From contig NC_092560.1 in the NCBI RefSeq assembly GCF_037038585.1, positions 83,986,049 through 84,050,048 of the forward strand: a stretch of DNA of 64,000 bases, written 5' to 3'. The stretch's first letter is position 1, and the number at the start of each line of letters is the position of its first letter. Positions 43,211 to 64,000 of the stretch are shown here, piece by piece. Made by a program: the position numbers and the translations under genes. The notes beneath the pieces were generated by a model, which made no database searches, was not told where the DNA came from, and was given only the letters and a program-made list of their open reading frames with translations. The DNA is from Patagioenas fasciata (lineage: Eukaryota; Chordata; Aves; Columbiformes; Columbidae).

Positions 43211-45454
43211 TGACACCCCTTATTAATAGAACATCACCTCGCTGTGAGGTGCTGGTGACATCTAGTGGGAGCAGAGCCTGGCACAGACGGCTACAAGAGT
43301 GACGAAGATTTGAGTTAATAAGCACATAAAAGGAAGATCTGAGCTTCATGCTGGTGGTCGCTGTGTGAAGCCCACAGCTCAGGACAAGCCCTGGTAAGAA
43401 CCTCCTGTGGTCCGTGTCCTAACGGCAGACGCGACCCAGAGCGGCTCACCCTGTAGATAAATAGGAAATAAAACATTATCTATGGATCCGTGATGGCGTC
43501 AAGTTCATTGCCCGCAAAGAAGTCACGGGAAAAAGACGTCGCTGAAGTTTGGAAGCTGATAAGAGCTTTGCATGCTGGCAGATAGTCAGGACTTGGCTGA
43601 TAAGAAGTTAGCTCCTGGAAGAGCTAATTTTCGTCTAAAAGTATCACAGATGTCTTGAGATGTTAATATTAGATGAAGAGACAGATTCTTCTTAATCCAC
43701 ACGCCAAAGGGAACTCTGGTTGCTGCGCTTTTCTCCAGGGTTTCCTCACTGGGGGCATATGTGTGCGATATATACGGTGTGTCTTGGATTCTCCTTCCCG
43801 AAACCTCTCTCTCAGGATCTGTTTTACACTCAGGTGTCCACAATTGCACACAAGTCAGAGTTTTAGATGTGGGCTGAGGTTTTAAGCTGCTTTAAACAAG
43901 CCCAACCAGTCACAAAAAAAGCTGGAGCCGCCTCTCCTTTCTCTCCTCGGCACAAAGATCCAGCTCGTGTGGTTAAACCATAATGAAGGGGCGACGTGGC
44001 TCCTCGGGTTCCATCCGCCTCGGCCCAGCTGCACGAACACGAACGGCGGCGCGAGGGAAGTTCTGGGGTGAGAAGAGGGAAGAACGGCACCTCATGATGA
44101 TTTAAAGCAATTTGGGAAACCAGAGATGTGGGAAAGTCCATCCAGGACAGTTGGGCCTTTCTGCTCTTTGCAGAAGCGTAAGTTGATTGTTATCAATCGA
44201 TGAACAATTCCCCCTTTTCTTTGTACAAAGGAACTTCTTCTTCCAGAAGGAAAATTAACTGCGTTAAGGGAACCACAGGCATCCCCACCCCTCAGAATAA
44301 GACAAAACTTTCCTTACAGCTTTGAGACATCACCAGTTCCGAATTCCCCAAGGTTTCCTCTGCTCACGCTCCCTTCTAACCCTTCCAGATAATCTTCAAA
44401 ACACTTAGGGAAATCATTTTGATGTCTTTTAGGTACTTTCGAGATGGAGCCGGTCAGCGTTCAAATATTAGGAGCTGAAAAGAAAACAGTGAATCTTCTG
44501 AGGGAATAAAGGAGGCGGCTGATGGGCCGGGGCGACGTTTGGTGGGATCAACGTGGCTCCTGCTCGCTTGTTGTGGTTTAAATGGAGAAGTGCAAAGATC
44601 AGAGACCTTTCCCGACCACGGCGCAGACAGAAAAATGCTCCTTTTTACCCCCGACGCGCCGAGCAGATCGGAACGGGAGAGCAAATCGGTTTCTCTCCGC
44701 GCCCACGGGCAAGTAGAGGAATTAATCCCTTCATTTCCTTCTCTCAACCTTCAAAGGAAACCACAAAGGGAACGCAGATGATAAGATCCAACGTGGGTTT
44801 CATCACTTTGTCCCACTCAGTCACCATCTGGATGTCACCAAAATTCCCCTCCCAGGACATCGGAGGCGATGGAGCTGGAATCGCTGTGGTCGCAACTTCC
44901 TAATTCAACTTCACGCAGCAACAATTTCCCCACCGTAAAAGTGAGAGAATATTTGTTGCTGGGCAACACATTTGTTCACAGGGGCAAGAATTGTGTAACT
45001 CTGCTGCTATTCAAAGAGGAACGGAAAGTTGGAAGTTTTTCGCACTTTTTGCTAATTTTGGGAGCTCCATAAAAGATTATTTCAATATTTTCTGCTAAAA
45101 AGTTGGCTGTAAACTTCCCTTCCTGTTATTTTCATGAGGTTTCACAAAAGGTCCGAATGATTCTAAGAAATAAGATCGTACACTGTGAATAGAGTTACTG
45201 CGTCATCCCCATGTGCCGATCATGGGACGGTGATTTGCTGTCCCCGTTGCACCATGGGTCACCAAACATGCGGCAAATTGGGCAGGAAAGAAGGAATAAA
45301 GGGTTAGAATCAAGGGGAGGGTGAGGAAAGGGGAGGTTACACAGTGTTATTTTACAAACTGATGGTTCTCAAATGATGGGTTTTATCTTAAATAAGTATA
45401 ACAATGTTTTCGGTCATCTCAGAGCTGTTCACGATGAGTTTTTTGGGAGGGATG
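43211..45454. other. Intergenic, CFAP53 to tetraspanin, no recognised gene
   Basis: Unique-looking sequence between two divergent genes. MBD1 and CXXC1, which lie between CFAP53 and SKA1 in human, were looked for by eye (CXXC zinc-finger and MBD motifs) and not seen. Confidence 0.45.
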
Positions 45455-46228
45455 TGAGGTGGGGATGAAGTTCACCAAGGCCAAGTGGGGGGTCCTGTAC
45501 TTTGACCACAAGAACCCCCTGCAGCGCTCCAGGCTGGCACAGAGTGGCTGGAGAGCAGTCAGGCAGAAAGGGACCTGGGGGGACTCATGGACAGGAAGCT
45601 CAACAGGAGCCACCAGTGTGCCCAGGTGGCCAAGAAGGCCAATGGTGTCCTGTCCTGTATCCAAGAGCGTGGTCAGCAGGATGAGGGCAGTGATCCTTCC
45701 CCTGTGCTCTGCATTGGGAGGCCACACCTGGAGTATTGTGTTCAGTTCTGGGCCCCTCAGCTCAGGAAAGAGATTGAAGTGCTGGAGCGGGTCCAGAGAA
45801 GAGCAACAAGACTGGGGAAGGGACTTGAGCACAAGCCCTATGGGGAGAGGCTGAGGGAGCTGGGCTTGTTCAGTCTGGAGCAGAGGAGGCTTAGAGGTGA
45901 GCTCAGCACTCTCTAGAACGACCTGAAGGGCAGTTCTAGCCAGGGGGGGATTGGGCTCTTCTCCCAGGCACTCAGCAATAGGACAAGGGGGCTTAAACTT
46001 AAATTTAGGCTGGAGATTAGAAAGCAATTCTTCACAGAGAGAGTGGTCAGGCATTGGAATGGCTGCCCAGGGAGGTGCTGGACTCACCAGCCCTGGAGGT
46101 TTTTAAGCTGAGATTGGCCATGGCACTTAGTGCCATGATCTGGTCAATGGACTGGAGTTGGCCCAAGGGTTGGACTGGATGATCTCTGAGCTCTTTTCCA
46201 ACCCAGTCCATTCTGGGATTCTGTGCAG
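45455..46228 (+). mobile_element. CR1 LINE, second subfamily
   Basis: Sense copy closely related to 18411-19321 (GGACTTGAGCACAAGCCCTA, then CAACCCAGTCCATTCTGGGA). It starts abruptly near GATGAAGTTCACCAAGGCC. Confidence 0.9.
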
Positions 46229-47640
46229 GTTGAAGAACAGAAAAAGAGCTTGGAAATGAGAAGCCAATTAACATCAGTTCCTGAAAAACATCAAAAAAGC
46301 TGTGGAATAATTGGGAAATCAGCCGCAAGAAGAAAACAGGGGGGTGAATACCAGGCGACGTGGATTTGTCGAGGACAAGCGGTTTCATTTTAATCTCATT
46401 TCCTTCCGTGCCGGGCGCCAGGCCTGGTGGGGAAAGCAGCAAAAAATAACACGTGATAAAGGTTTTAACGCCGCCCCACGAATGCAGGGACGTTCGCTCG
46501 TGGGTCTGCGTCACCAAACTCTCCCGGGTTTTAATTCAGTAAGAAAGCAGAGGATTAAAAAGAGAGAATTGAAATGTGGAGGATTTGGGGGGAAAGGCTG
46601 AAAAGCACGAGGGAGCGACGGGGAGAAGCGGATGGGGATGAGATAGCTCGGAAGTGGCACAAATAGATGTGGGGTGAGCTGGAAGTGAATCAGCAATGTC
46701 CCGTTTAAACCCAGTTTTAAGCACTTCGAGAAAAATGGGGCTTAATAGGAGAAAATCAGATCTGGAAAAGACCCAAGCTTAACCACGCAATAAATAAATG
46801 GGTGGGAAAGCTGGTGCTTGCCCAACACGTTTTGGAAACCAATTTAAAGCCGACAAACCCACCCAATTCATCAAGGTCACGAGGCAGAAAACGGCTCTGG
46901 AATTGTTGCAAAATTAACTCTACACTTTCAGTGATTTTAAAAGCACGAGCGGGTGGAAATAAAGCGATTTTTGCAGCTCTCCGCAGTCCCCAAATTCAAA
47001 TCATTCTCCTGAAGGAAGGCGCCAAATTAATGTGGATTAAGTTATAAAAGACATACCCATCATTAAGTGATACGAGATAAATGCTTTCTGAAGAAGATAA
47101 ATGCAAAACGAGGGGATATTTTTCACGTTTTAAATCCTTCGGTGTGGCGAGGAGACAGATTAAGTGACACTAAGTCGCTTAGTGCTTAGTTTATATTTAA
47201 CTAATAATTAATAGCTGTATTGTGAGAAAATAATCAACCATAACATCATCAATTATTTCTTAGTATAGATGTGACAATTTTCAAAAATCATAATGCATAT
47301 ATAATAATTATGTGAATATAAGTAATGCAAGAGTGTCCAGTCTTTGGAGCGCTTATGGAGAATAATACCCAGCGCTGATAAAATAAATAATGCCGTTTAA
47401 CAGTCTAATTGATTCTGCTGTTAAATTCATTTCTCCATTTCTTATTTCTTATATTTTGGTGGCCGGGATGTATTTTGAGGTGTCCAAACCTTGTAGATGT
47501 GGAAAAATGGGCACCACGCCGTGTCAAAGCAGGGAAGTTGAGGAGTGATGGGAGACACTCAGAGGGAAAAAGATCAAAAATTAAGCAAACAAAGCAAAAA
47601 TAAAAACCATCGTGAAGTGAATAATTTGCTGACGGGGGAA
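46229..47640. other. Intergenic, A+T-rich, no recognised feature
   Basis: Unique A+T-rich sequence leading into the tetraspanin promoter. Confidence 0.4.
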
Positions 47641-47654
47641 GTTGCTCCATGGCC

Positions 47655-47806
47655 ACCGCCCCGTGGGCGGGAAGGGCCGGGGCGGGCGGGAAGAGCCGGG
47701 GCAGGCGGGAAGAGCCGGGGCGGGCGGGCCCGGGGGCGGCTCCACACGGACCTCACGGCGAATTCCTGCTCGTTTTGTCGCAGAATCGCTGCTTTTCTGT
47801 CACGAT
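47655..47806 (+). promoter_or_regulatory. GC-box promoter of the tetraspanin gene
   Basis: About three tandem 18-bp units GCCGGGGCGGGCGGGAAG at about 47670-47730, followed by GGGGGCGGC. Each contains an Sp1-type GC box. They lie about 75-140 bp upstream of the start codon. The transcription start was not determined. Confidence 0.55.
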
Positions 47807-57759
<9,953 letters not shown>

Positions 57760-58970
57760 TAAAACACAAACATCACATTTTTCGCTTCCCGGTGATAAAA
57801 TAGAGGACAATTTATGACCTTCTCGCTAAGTTTTTGATGTACATGAAGCTGAAAGAATGGGTGTTGACTTGGGAAAGTTCCTTGTGTTTGGCCCTCGAAA
57901 CATGCAGAAGGAAAACCTTTTGAATTCAATCTATATTCAATATGTTCATATATTGTTTGTAAGCGTGGGGAGTTAGAATATGTTTTCTCTATATCTGATG
58001 GTATTTCTGTTTGATTTTTCTTTCTCCTTCTGGTCTTATGTTGTAATTCAGTTTACCACAGAGGTGGTCAGCGCAAAACAACCTTATTTAAAGTCTAGAA
58101 CCGTATATTTGAGTTGGTTTTTAAAAGCACTTAGCAAATGTGAAGCAACGCCAGGCTAGGAGGGGACGCGTGTTATTATTTGACGTTAAAAATTGCTCAT
58201 GAAGCAGCGCTTTTGATTTCTTTTCCTTTTATTGATGCTTTAATAGTTTGGTCAACAGGCTGTGTCTCTTCATTTAACGTACAAGTTGCAAAGGTTATTG
58301 GGAAGATGAGAATCACAGGACACGTTGGTTCATGTGGTTGTGTAGATGGGATGGCTGGAGGGCTCAATTCTGCCATCCCTACTCCTTTCACCTCTTTTCA
58401 CCCCTAAAAATATAAAGACGACGCATTTTTGTACCGAGGAATTGCAATAATTTGCTGGCTGGTGGAGTCACGCGATTCCTTGTTTGTTCTTTTAATTTCT
58501 CCTCGAAATTCTGATGAAAGTCACTTCTTGGATGGCCTTCTTGGTTCTTCTTTAACACATTTGTGTGTTAATCTGTTTCTCAGTTCTTTTAGGGGTTTTG
58601 GGGTTGGTTTTAGGGTTGGGGAAGGAGGGAATTACGAGCTATTCACTGTTAGGGAATTGTGGAAAAACAGCAGAGTTTTGCTTATATTTTTATTTGGAGA
58701 GATAAGCAGTCAATCCTTAACAGTAAAAATTTATATTTTTAGTTAATTAGGGGAAAAAAAAGGAGTTTAGGGTAAGGTAGGCTGTTTATTTATACTTCCC
58801 CCCCCAGAGTAAAAAGCAATGGGTTATGACGATGTTCTATAAATGTACCATTATGAGTATGTATATGTTGAAAAGCGACTTAATTTTTATAGAGGGCTTT
58901 TGTCTTTTACTGAATGTGGAAATAAACTGAATTTATATGGATAATTAATAAAAGCTATGAGGTGTTTTGT
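57760..58970 (+). other. Presumed 3' UTR of the tetraspanin gene
   Basis: A+T-rich sequence without coding potential. AATAAA signals at 58921-58926 and 58947-58952 suggest cleavage shortly after, giving a 3' UTR of about 1.2 kb. A diverged copy of the signal lies at 59117-59122 in the second half of the duplication. Confidence 0.5.
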
Positions 58971-59194
58971 GTGGGGAGGAGCTGTGCAGGGCGATCCCCC
59001 CCAGAGTAAAAAGCAATGGGTGATGATAATGTTCTATAGATGCACCATTATAAGTATGTACATGTTGAAAAACGACTTAATTTTTAGGTAGGGCTTTGTC
59101 TTTTATTGAATGCTGTAATAAAGTGAATTTCTATGGGTAATTAATACAAGCTGTGAGGTGTTTTGTGTGGGGAGGAGCCGTGCGGGGCGGTCCC
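58801..59194. repeat. 197-bp tandem duplication between the tetraspanin and SKA1
   Basis: Two head-to-tail copies, 58801-58997 and 58998-59194, offset by exactly 197 bp at CAGAGTAAAAAGCAATGGGT and roughly 85-90% alike by eye. Each contains an AATAAA signal and the stretch GAGGTGTTTTGTGTGGGGAG. The first copy covers the likely tetraspanin polyadenylation site. The second runs into the SKA1 CpG-rich promoter. Confidence 0.9.
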
Positions 59195-59420
59195 AGGGCG
59201 GGTCCCTCAGCGCTTCCCGCCTTCCCAACGGCCGCTCCGGGTTTGAAACGGCGCCGGGAGCGATCGCGACTCTTTTTGGGGAGCTTTTCTCACCCTTTCC
59301 GGCTTCTTCACCTTCTTCAAGGCTTCTTTACCCTTTTCAAGGCTTCTTCCACCCCTCACAGCCCCGACCGAGCCGGCTCCGGTGAGAGCGAAGCGGGAAA
59401 CACTCGGCTCGGGACCTGAG
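59195..59420 (+). promoter_or_regulatory. SKA1: SKA1 promoter and presumed non-coding exon 1
   Basis: A CpG-rich block with GGGCGGG, a TTTGAA element at 59242-59247 that resembles the CHR site of cell-cycle genes, and a CT-rich repeat (AAGGCTTCTT x3, about 59295-59356). A good donor, CCTGAG followed by GTAAAA, at 59420/59421 suggests a 5' UTR exon spliced to the acceptor at 60208. The exon start is unknown. Confidence 0.5.
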
Positions 59421-60208
59421 GTAAAACGGGGCCGCGGTTCCGCTGCCGAGGGTTGGAGCGGTTTCTCCTGTTTTGTATCCTCACAATGTGTGGAAATCGG
59501 TAAATCTCTAATTTAGCGAGCGTGCTGGTTCGCCATATTTTAAAAACGAAAGGGAAAAGCTTCGTTTTTAAGTGTTTGGTAACCGCCAGAGGGAGCCGAG
59601 CGAGCGCTGGAAACACAAGGGGAGCCAGGAAATGGGGTTAAATGCTGGTTTGTTACACTGAGGCTGGGGAAGATGCGTTTCAGCAACGGGTTTGTTATCA
59701 GTTATTTGGTATTATAGAGTTAATGAGCATACTCACACAAGAGTAACCACTTTTTGCACCTCTATTCTGCTGGCAAGCAACTGCACATTTTCATTTGTTT
59801 AATTATTGGTCTTAAAACTGCAAACCTACCTCTTGAAATATTGATTACCTGATGCGGTCTCCCTGAAAGCGCCTCATAGCACCACTTTATATAGACCAGA
59901 TGTATCTTTATTGCCGTAAATTGCCATCTTTAGTAACTAAGAGCTTGATATAACGCTTATCCAGTTTTTAGGAGGAATTGTTACATTTTGCTGCTCTCCA
60001 GAGTTCAGGGAAATTGCTTTATTTTGTCTAACGTCAGTCGCTTCGTGCTTCCTCCTGTTTCCAATTCAGGAGGATAAAAGGTAGTTATGACTTTTATTGC
60101 TTTATTTAAATTCTCTTTGCTGCTTTGCCACATCAGTTTCAAACTTCTGTTTGTGTGCTTTGTGTTCGCGACTTGGGTCGTTCTTATATATCCTTTATTT
60201 TGCTTTAG
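59421..60208. other. Presumed SKA1 intron 1
   Basis: A+T-rich sequence between the candidate 5' UTR donor and the TTTTGCTTTAG acceptor just before the start codon. Nothing else was recognised. Confidence 0.45.
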
Positions 60209-60222
60209 TATAATAGAGGAAC

Positions 60223-60310
60223 ATGGCATCCTCAGAGCTGGAAGATTTGTGCTTTCACATCAACACGAAGATTTCAACGATTAAAAAGACCCTTCAGCTA
60301 AGGAACATAG
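60223..60310 (+). CDS. SKA1: SKA1 first coding exon
   Basis: The ATG lies in AACATGG context, 14 bp after a TTTAG acceptor. 29 codons plus one base end at a GTAAAA donor. It encodes MASSELEDLCFHINTKISTI, then KKTLQLRNI. Confidence 0.94.
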
Positions 60311-61503
60311 GTAAAAGCTATTAAAAGCGGATTATTTCCTTCTAGAACTGCGCTGAGACGAGGAGTGTGATGTGAAGCGGGCATCAAGTCATAAAGTGAG
60401 CGCGGATGGCCAAATAGCAGCGTTTTAGTGGAACCAGGTGCCAAGCGGAGAACATGGGCTTAGAAAAGTATATTCCTTTGAGAGACTTGGAAATTGGTGG
60501 TTAATTCACCCTATATTTTATATACTCGGTGGGGGAAGCCCCAGATAAGAGAAGAAAGAATGTTGGCGAGTATATGAAACCTAATGATAAAAATGCGCAA
60601 AGGCACAAGTGGAGGTTTTATGCAGATGTTGTCTCGGAGTAACTGGTTGTGATGTAGCCACCCAACAAGGGGCAAATGTATTGAAACTGAGCTGCTGAAA
60701 TGTTTCAGGTTTTTGGCTGGATTTTCTCCCTTTGATAGGTCAAGAAGCATCCCTCAAAACTACACTCTGTAAAATAGGAAATGAGATGGCTCTTGTGCAC
60801 GATCTCCTGAATCGAATGGAGGCGGAAGTTCAGCAGCAAGAAAAACTGAATGATTTGCTAAAAGTAACATTTTTCTTTCTGTTCCTAAAACGCTGAGAAA
60901 TTCCAAGCGTTGATAAGCGCGTGGTTCTTTTTGAAGTCGTACGTTTTGATGCATGTGTTTATATGTAAAACATGCTCGCGACAGGAGTAGATCCTGCGAT
61001 CTAAAGAGCAGCTCTCATTTTCCATCTTTGCAACAGCTATGAAACCGACTTAATGAGAACATTTATCTATTTTAGTGCGTGGTTGCGGTGCCTTCATGTG
61101 TTAAGTCTCTATGGGAAGGTGTTTTTTTGGGGAATATAGATGAGTTGCCTGTAGTTTCTGTTCATCACCACCACCCAGATCTTCCAGGGTATTTGTTAAA
61201 TATCCACTTATTACCCACTTAAATGTTTCTGATGGACAACGTTGTTTTCTTGCTCTGAGCTCTGCTCCTTGCTCTTGGGGAAATTTGGGGTAAAGAGATG
61301 GAGAGAGCAAAGAACACCTCTCAATTTAAAATGTGTTAGCATCCCCCTAATAGCAAACTGATTTTCCTTGCTTGGCATTAAATTTCTGATGATGTCTAAT
61401 GCTCATTTCAGGAGCTGCAGAAATCTGCTGAGAGACATCAAAACGAAGCCCAGCACCTACGGGAAAACATCCCTCCCCATCTGCCCAAACCAACACAGAG
61501 CTG
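60223..61503 (+). CDS. SKA1: SKA1, 5' part (coding exons 1-3 seen)
   Basis: Spindle and kinetochore-associated protein 1. With SKA2 and SKA3 it forms the outer-kinetochore complex that holds microtubules in mitosis. Exons 60223-60310, 60739-60863 and 61412-61503 join in phase to about 101 residues: MASSELEDLCFHINTKISTI, LRNIGQEASLKTTL, KIGNEMALVHDLLNRMEAEV, and ENIPPHLPKPTQS. These follow human SKA1 (MASSDLEQLC, LRNCGQEPTLKTVL, ENVPSHLPQ). This is the N-terminal coiled coil that assembles with SKA2/SKA3. The linker and the microtubule-binding winged-helix domain would lie right of the last exon and were not found before 64000. In human, SKA1 lies in the same 18q21 block and orientation relative to CFAP53. 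Confidence 0.93.
60739..60863 (+). CDS. SKA1: SKA1 second coding exon
   Basis: 125 bp with a GATAG acceptor and a GTAACA donor. It completes the glycine of LRNIG and encodes QEASLKTTLCKIGNEM and HDLLNRMEAEVQQQEKLNDL, a coiled coil. Confidence 0.94.
61412..61503 (+). CDS. SKA1: SKA1 third coding exon
   Basis: 92 bp with a TTTCAG acceptor and a GTATGT donor, ending in phase 2. It encodes ELQKSAERHQNEAQHLREN, then IPPHLPKPTQS. The next exon should start with one base to complete a codon. Confidence 0.92.
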
Positions 61504-63179
61504 GTATGTGGAACATTAAACGATCGGGCTGCTCGTGGCAGCATCCCTTGTACCCCTTTTATCCTATATTTTGGGAACTAATGTCGTTAGATGTGTTAAT
61601 TCTGCAGTTTGCTCTTGACTTGCACCCTAACAAATTGTTCAGATGGAAGCTTCTAGTAGCAGGTGTGACGTTGCGGTAGAAAACCAGTTCGTTGATAAAC
61701 CGGAGCGTTCCTTGCCGTAGGATTGCGAACGTGCTGATTTAATAGCTGCGGTGCCTAAGGATTGAAGGGTGGGTCGCTAGAGCTGATGTTCAACACCACC
61801 CTTCCAAATATCATATTAAATATATATATATATAATTCAATCATCTTTCTGTAGAGATTTAAATGATGGTTGTGATAGTTTTATTCTCTTTTAATTGCAG
61901 CAGCTTGGCATTTATTCTATCTAGCAATGACATCCACCTGCCTTTAGAGGGCGGTATGAAGAAGCCGTTCCCGTTCGGAATGAGACACAAATCTGTGCCA
62001 CAACCTCTATTATCATTCAAAAGCCTTCTAAGATGTTAGACTGAATTTATCAGAGCGATCAGCTCTTTCATCTATGCCAGATGGGGGTCTTGTCTTGATC
62101 CTGACATCTGAACATCCCTTGTTTCCACCCTATAGCTCATCAGGAGGCAATTTATCAGTATTTGAATTTAACGCTTGCAACATGTACCCTGAATCTCTCA
62201 GCTTTCCCTTCTCTTGCTCCTAATGCCAGACAAACCTCAGGGTGAAAACATTCCAGGCGTATTCCAGCAAAGTAAAAGGTTAAGGATGTGGACACAAGGT
62301 TGCAGGGGAGAAAAGTGAGCCGTAATTTTGGATATTATCACCGGGGTTCTGCTTTCTTTGTGTAACTTACTTGACCTTAAACTTAGATTAACTCCTGGGA
62401 ATTGTTTAGGTGCAAATGAGGCTTGTTCAGCAATTATATCAGTTTTGATATCAAGAAGATTCTTTGGGGTGTTGGTTTTCCTTCCAATCTCATCCTGCTT
62501 TTGGTCAAGATAATTGTAATATAAGTTTAGCTGGTCCTTCCTTTTCTAAATAGACCCGCATATGTAAAACTAAGCAAGTTTTTTTAAGACTATTCTATTA
62601 TCTGTCTGCCAGACCAAAATTGGGCAGAACCCCCAAACCTTCATCTGTTTGAGGCTCTAAATTGAGGGTTTATTATAAAAATTAATGCTCTAGTAATCAC
62701 TCAAAACAGGAAATTCCTTGGCCGTTGAGATCTTGCCTAAACATATATATATATATATTAAACATACAATTCAACACCATCCAGCAGGCTGGAATATGCT
62801 TCAAAAGCTCAATAGATGAGTCAGGCTTCCCGAGAGTTGAACTTGGTTCAAAGAGCTGTGAAGCGTTTCAAAATCCGCCCGTTAGGCTGCAGCTCCATGC
62901 TCTGCTTCATCTGATTTAAAAAAAACCTAAAGAAAACCAGGCCTCCTGTTCTGTGAAATGTAAGGGTACGTTGGATTCTTAACCGCTCGCTGCTGCGTTT
63001 GGATTCCTTCCAATTCACCTGCTCGCAGCCTCTCCGGCGGAACAGCTCTAATTTAAAGTCGGTGCAAACACGCAACCTGAAATGGAGTAGGCTTGCTGCG
63101 TTTTATTTCTTTTTCTTGCGAAGATGGTGAGTTGTGTTCACCCAGACGGGCTGAGAGTAAGCAGATGTACTAATGTACT
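61504..63179. other. SKA1 intron, no further exon recognised
   Basis: A+T-rich sequence with AT dinucleotide runs near 61820 and 62740. A good acceptor-like site at 61899 is followed by codons unlike SKA1. Confidence 0.45.
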
Positions 63180-64000
63180 ATGTTATTCAATATATTCATC
63201 AATGATTTGGATGAGGGAATAGAGTGACTGTCAGCAAGTTTGCTGGTGACACCGAGCTGGGAGGAGTGGCTGACACTGGAAGCTGTGCTACCATCAGAGA
63301 CCTGGACAGGCTGGAGAGTTGGGCGGGGAAAATAGAATGAAATAAAACAAGGGCAAGTGTAGAGTCTGGAATCTGGGCAGGAACAACCCCAGGTTCCAGT
63401 GTAAGTTGGGGAATGAGCTGTTGGAGAGCAGTGAAAAGGGAGCTGGGGGTCCTGGGGCCAGCAGGGTGAGCATGAGCCAGCACTGGGCCCTTGTGGCCAG
63501 GAAGGCCAATGGTACCTGGGGTGGGTTAGAAGGGGGTGGTCAGTAGGTCAGAGAGGTTCTCCTGCCCCTCTGCTCTGCCCTGGGGAGACCACACCTGGAA
63601 TCTTGTGTCCAGTTGTGGCCCCTCAGTTCCAGAAGGACAGGGAACTGCTGGAGAGAGTCCAGCGCAGCCACCAAGATGCTGAAGGGAGTAGTGGAGCATC
63701 TCCCGGGTGAGGAAAGGGTGAGGGAGCTGGGGCTCTGGAGCTGGACAAGAGGACACTGAGGGGTGACCTCATTCATGTTTACAGATATATAAAGGGTGAG
63801 TGTCAGGAGGATGGAGCCAGGCTCTTCTGGGTGACAACCAGTGATAGGACAAGGGGTAATGAGTGCAAACTGGAACACAAAAGGTTCCACTTAGATATGA
63901 GAAGAAACTTCTTCGTGGTGAGGGTGGCAGAGCCTGGCCCAGGCTGCCCAGGGAGGTTGTGGAGTCTCCTTCTCTGCAGACATTCAAACCCGCCTGGACA
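63180..64000 (+). mobile_element. CR1 LINE, running off the window
   Basis: Sense main-subfamily copy starting at TATTCAATATATTCATCAAT. It keeps the CAGCAAGTTTGCTGGTGACA region missing in several other copies. Its 3' end lies beyond 64000. Confidence 0.9.

Noticed and set aside
58801-59194. The duplication as a pair of LTRs
   Set aside because: Copies are directly adjacent with no internal sequence, no TG..CA ends and no primer-binding site. A plain tandem duplication explains it.
61901-62040. Possible next SKA1 exon after the TTTTAATTGCAG acceptor
   Set aside because: It continues the phase, but the residues (SLAFILSSND, then HLPLEGG) do not resemble the SKA1 linker and it runs to a stop without a donor I could support.

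Overview
The window looks like a bird nuclear genome. The evidence is more than twenty truncated CR1 LINE copies, short introns broken up by minisatellites, CpG-rich promoters, and vertebrate genes with canonical GT-AG introns. The order MYO5B - CFAP53 - (tetraspanin) - SKA1 matches human chromosome 18q21. That block is thought to lie on chromosome Z in chicken, but this is from memory and nothing in the sequence proves it. No prokaryotic, organellar or intact viral feature was found.

Layout, left to right. Positions 1-26725 hold the 5' end of MYO5B on the minus strand: coding exons 1-3, with the rest of the gene beyond position 1. Intron 1 is about 20 kb and carries a 2-kb G-rich minisatellite beside exon 2, a 2-kb minisatellite built on a CTCTACAAGA motif, and several CR1 copies. 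Intron 3 carries a 1.8-kb minisatellite embedded in a CR1 element. A CpG-rich promoter with its own minisatellite follows at 26.5-27.3 kb. CFAP53, minus strand, 28670-42310, is complete in 8 coding exons (517 codons by my reading). Its introns hold CR1 copies, two large arrays (32.5-33.7 and 36.4-38.2 kb) and CR1 elements with an internal repeat. Divergent from CFAP53 is a complete seven-exon tetraspanin on the plus strand, 47807-57759 (248 codons), most like TSPAN36. Then SKA1 begins on the plus strand at 59.2 kb. Its coding exons at 60223-61503 are visible and the rest lies beyond 64000.

The genes do not form one pathway. MYO5B is an actin motor for recycling endosomes, CFAP53 is a ciliary coiled-coil protein needed for left-right patterning, TSPAN36 is a membrane organiser, and SKA1 binds microtubules at kinetochores. 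Exon boundaries were read by hand from splice signals, reading phase and remembered protein families, without alignment software.

The most unusual signal is a CR1 lineage with a roughly 32-bp repeat inside it. At four loci the repeat has the same orientation relative to CR1, and it adjoins the same downstream CR1 junction at all four. A fifth, closely similar copy has no repeats. This looks like a retroposon that spreads with an internal VNTR, comparable in concept to the primate SVA VNTR. Other leads are minisatellites just upstream of three splice acceptors, a 197-bp duplication between the tetraspanin 3' end and the SKA1 promoter, and the tetraspanin occupying the place where MBD1 and CXXC1 lie in human.
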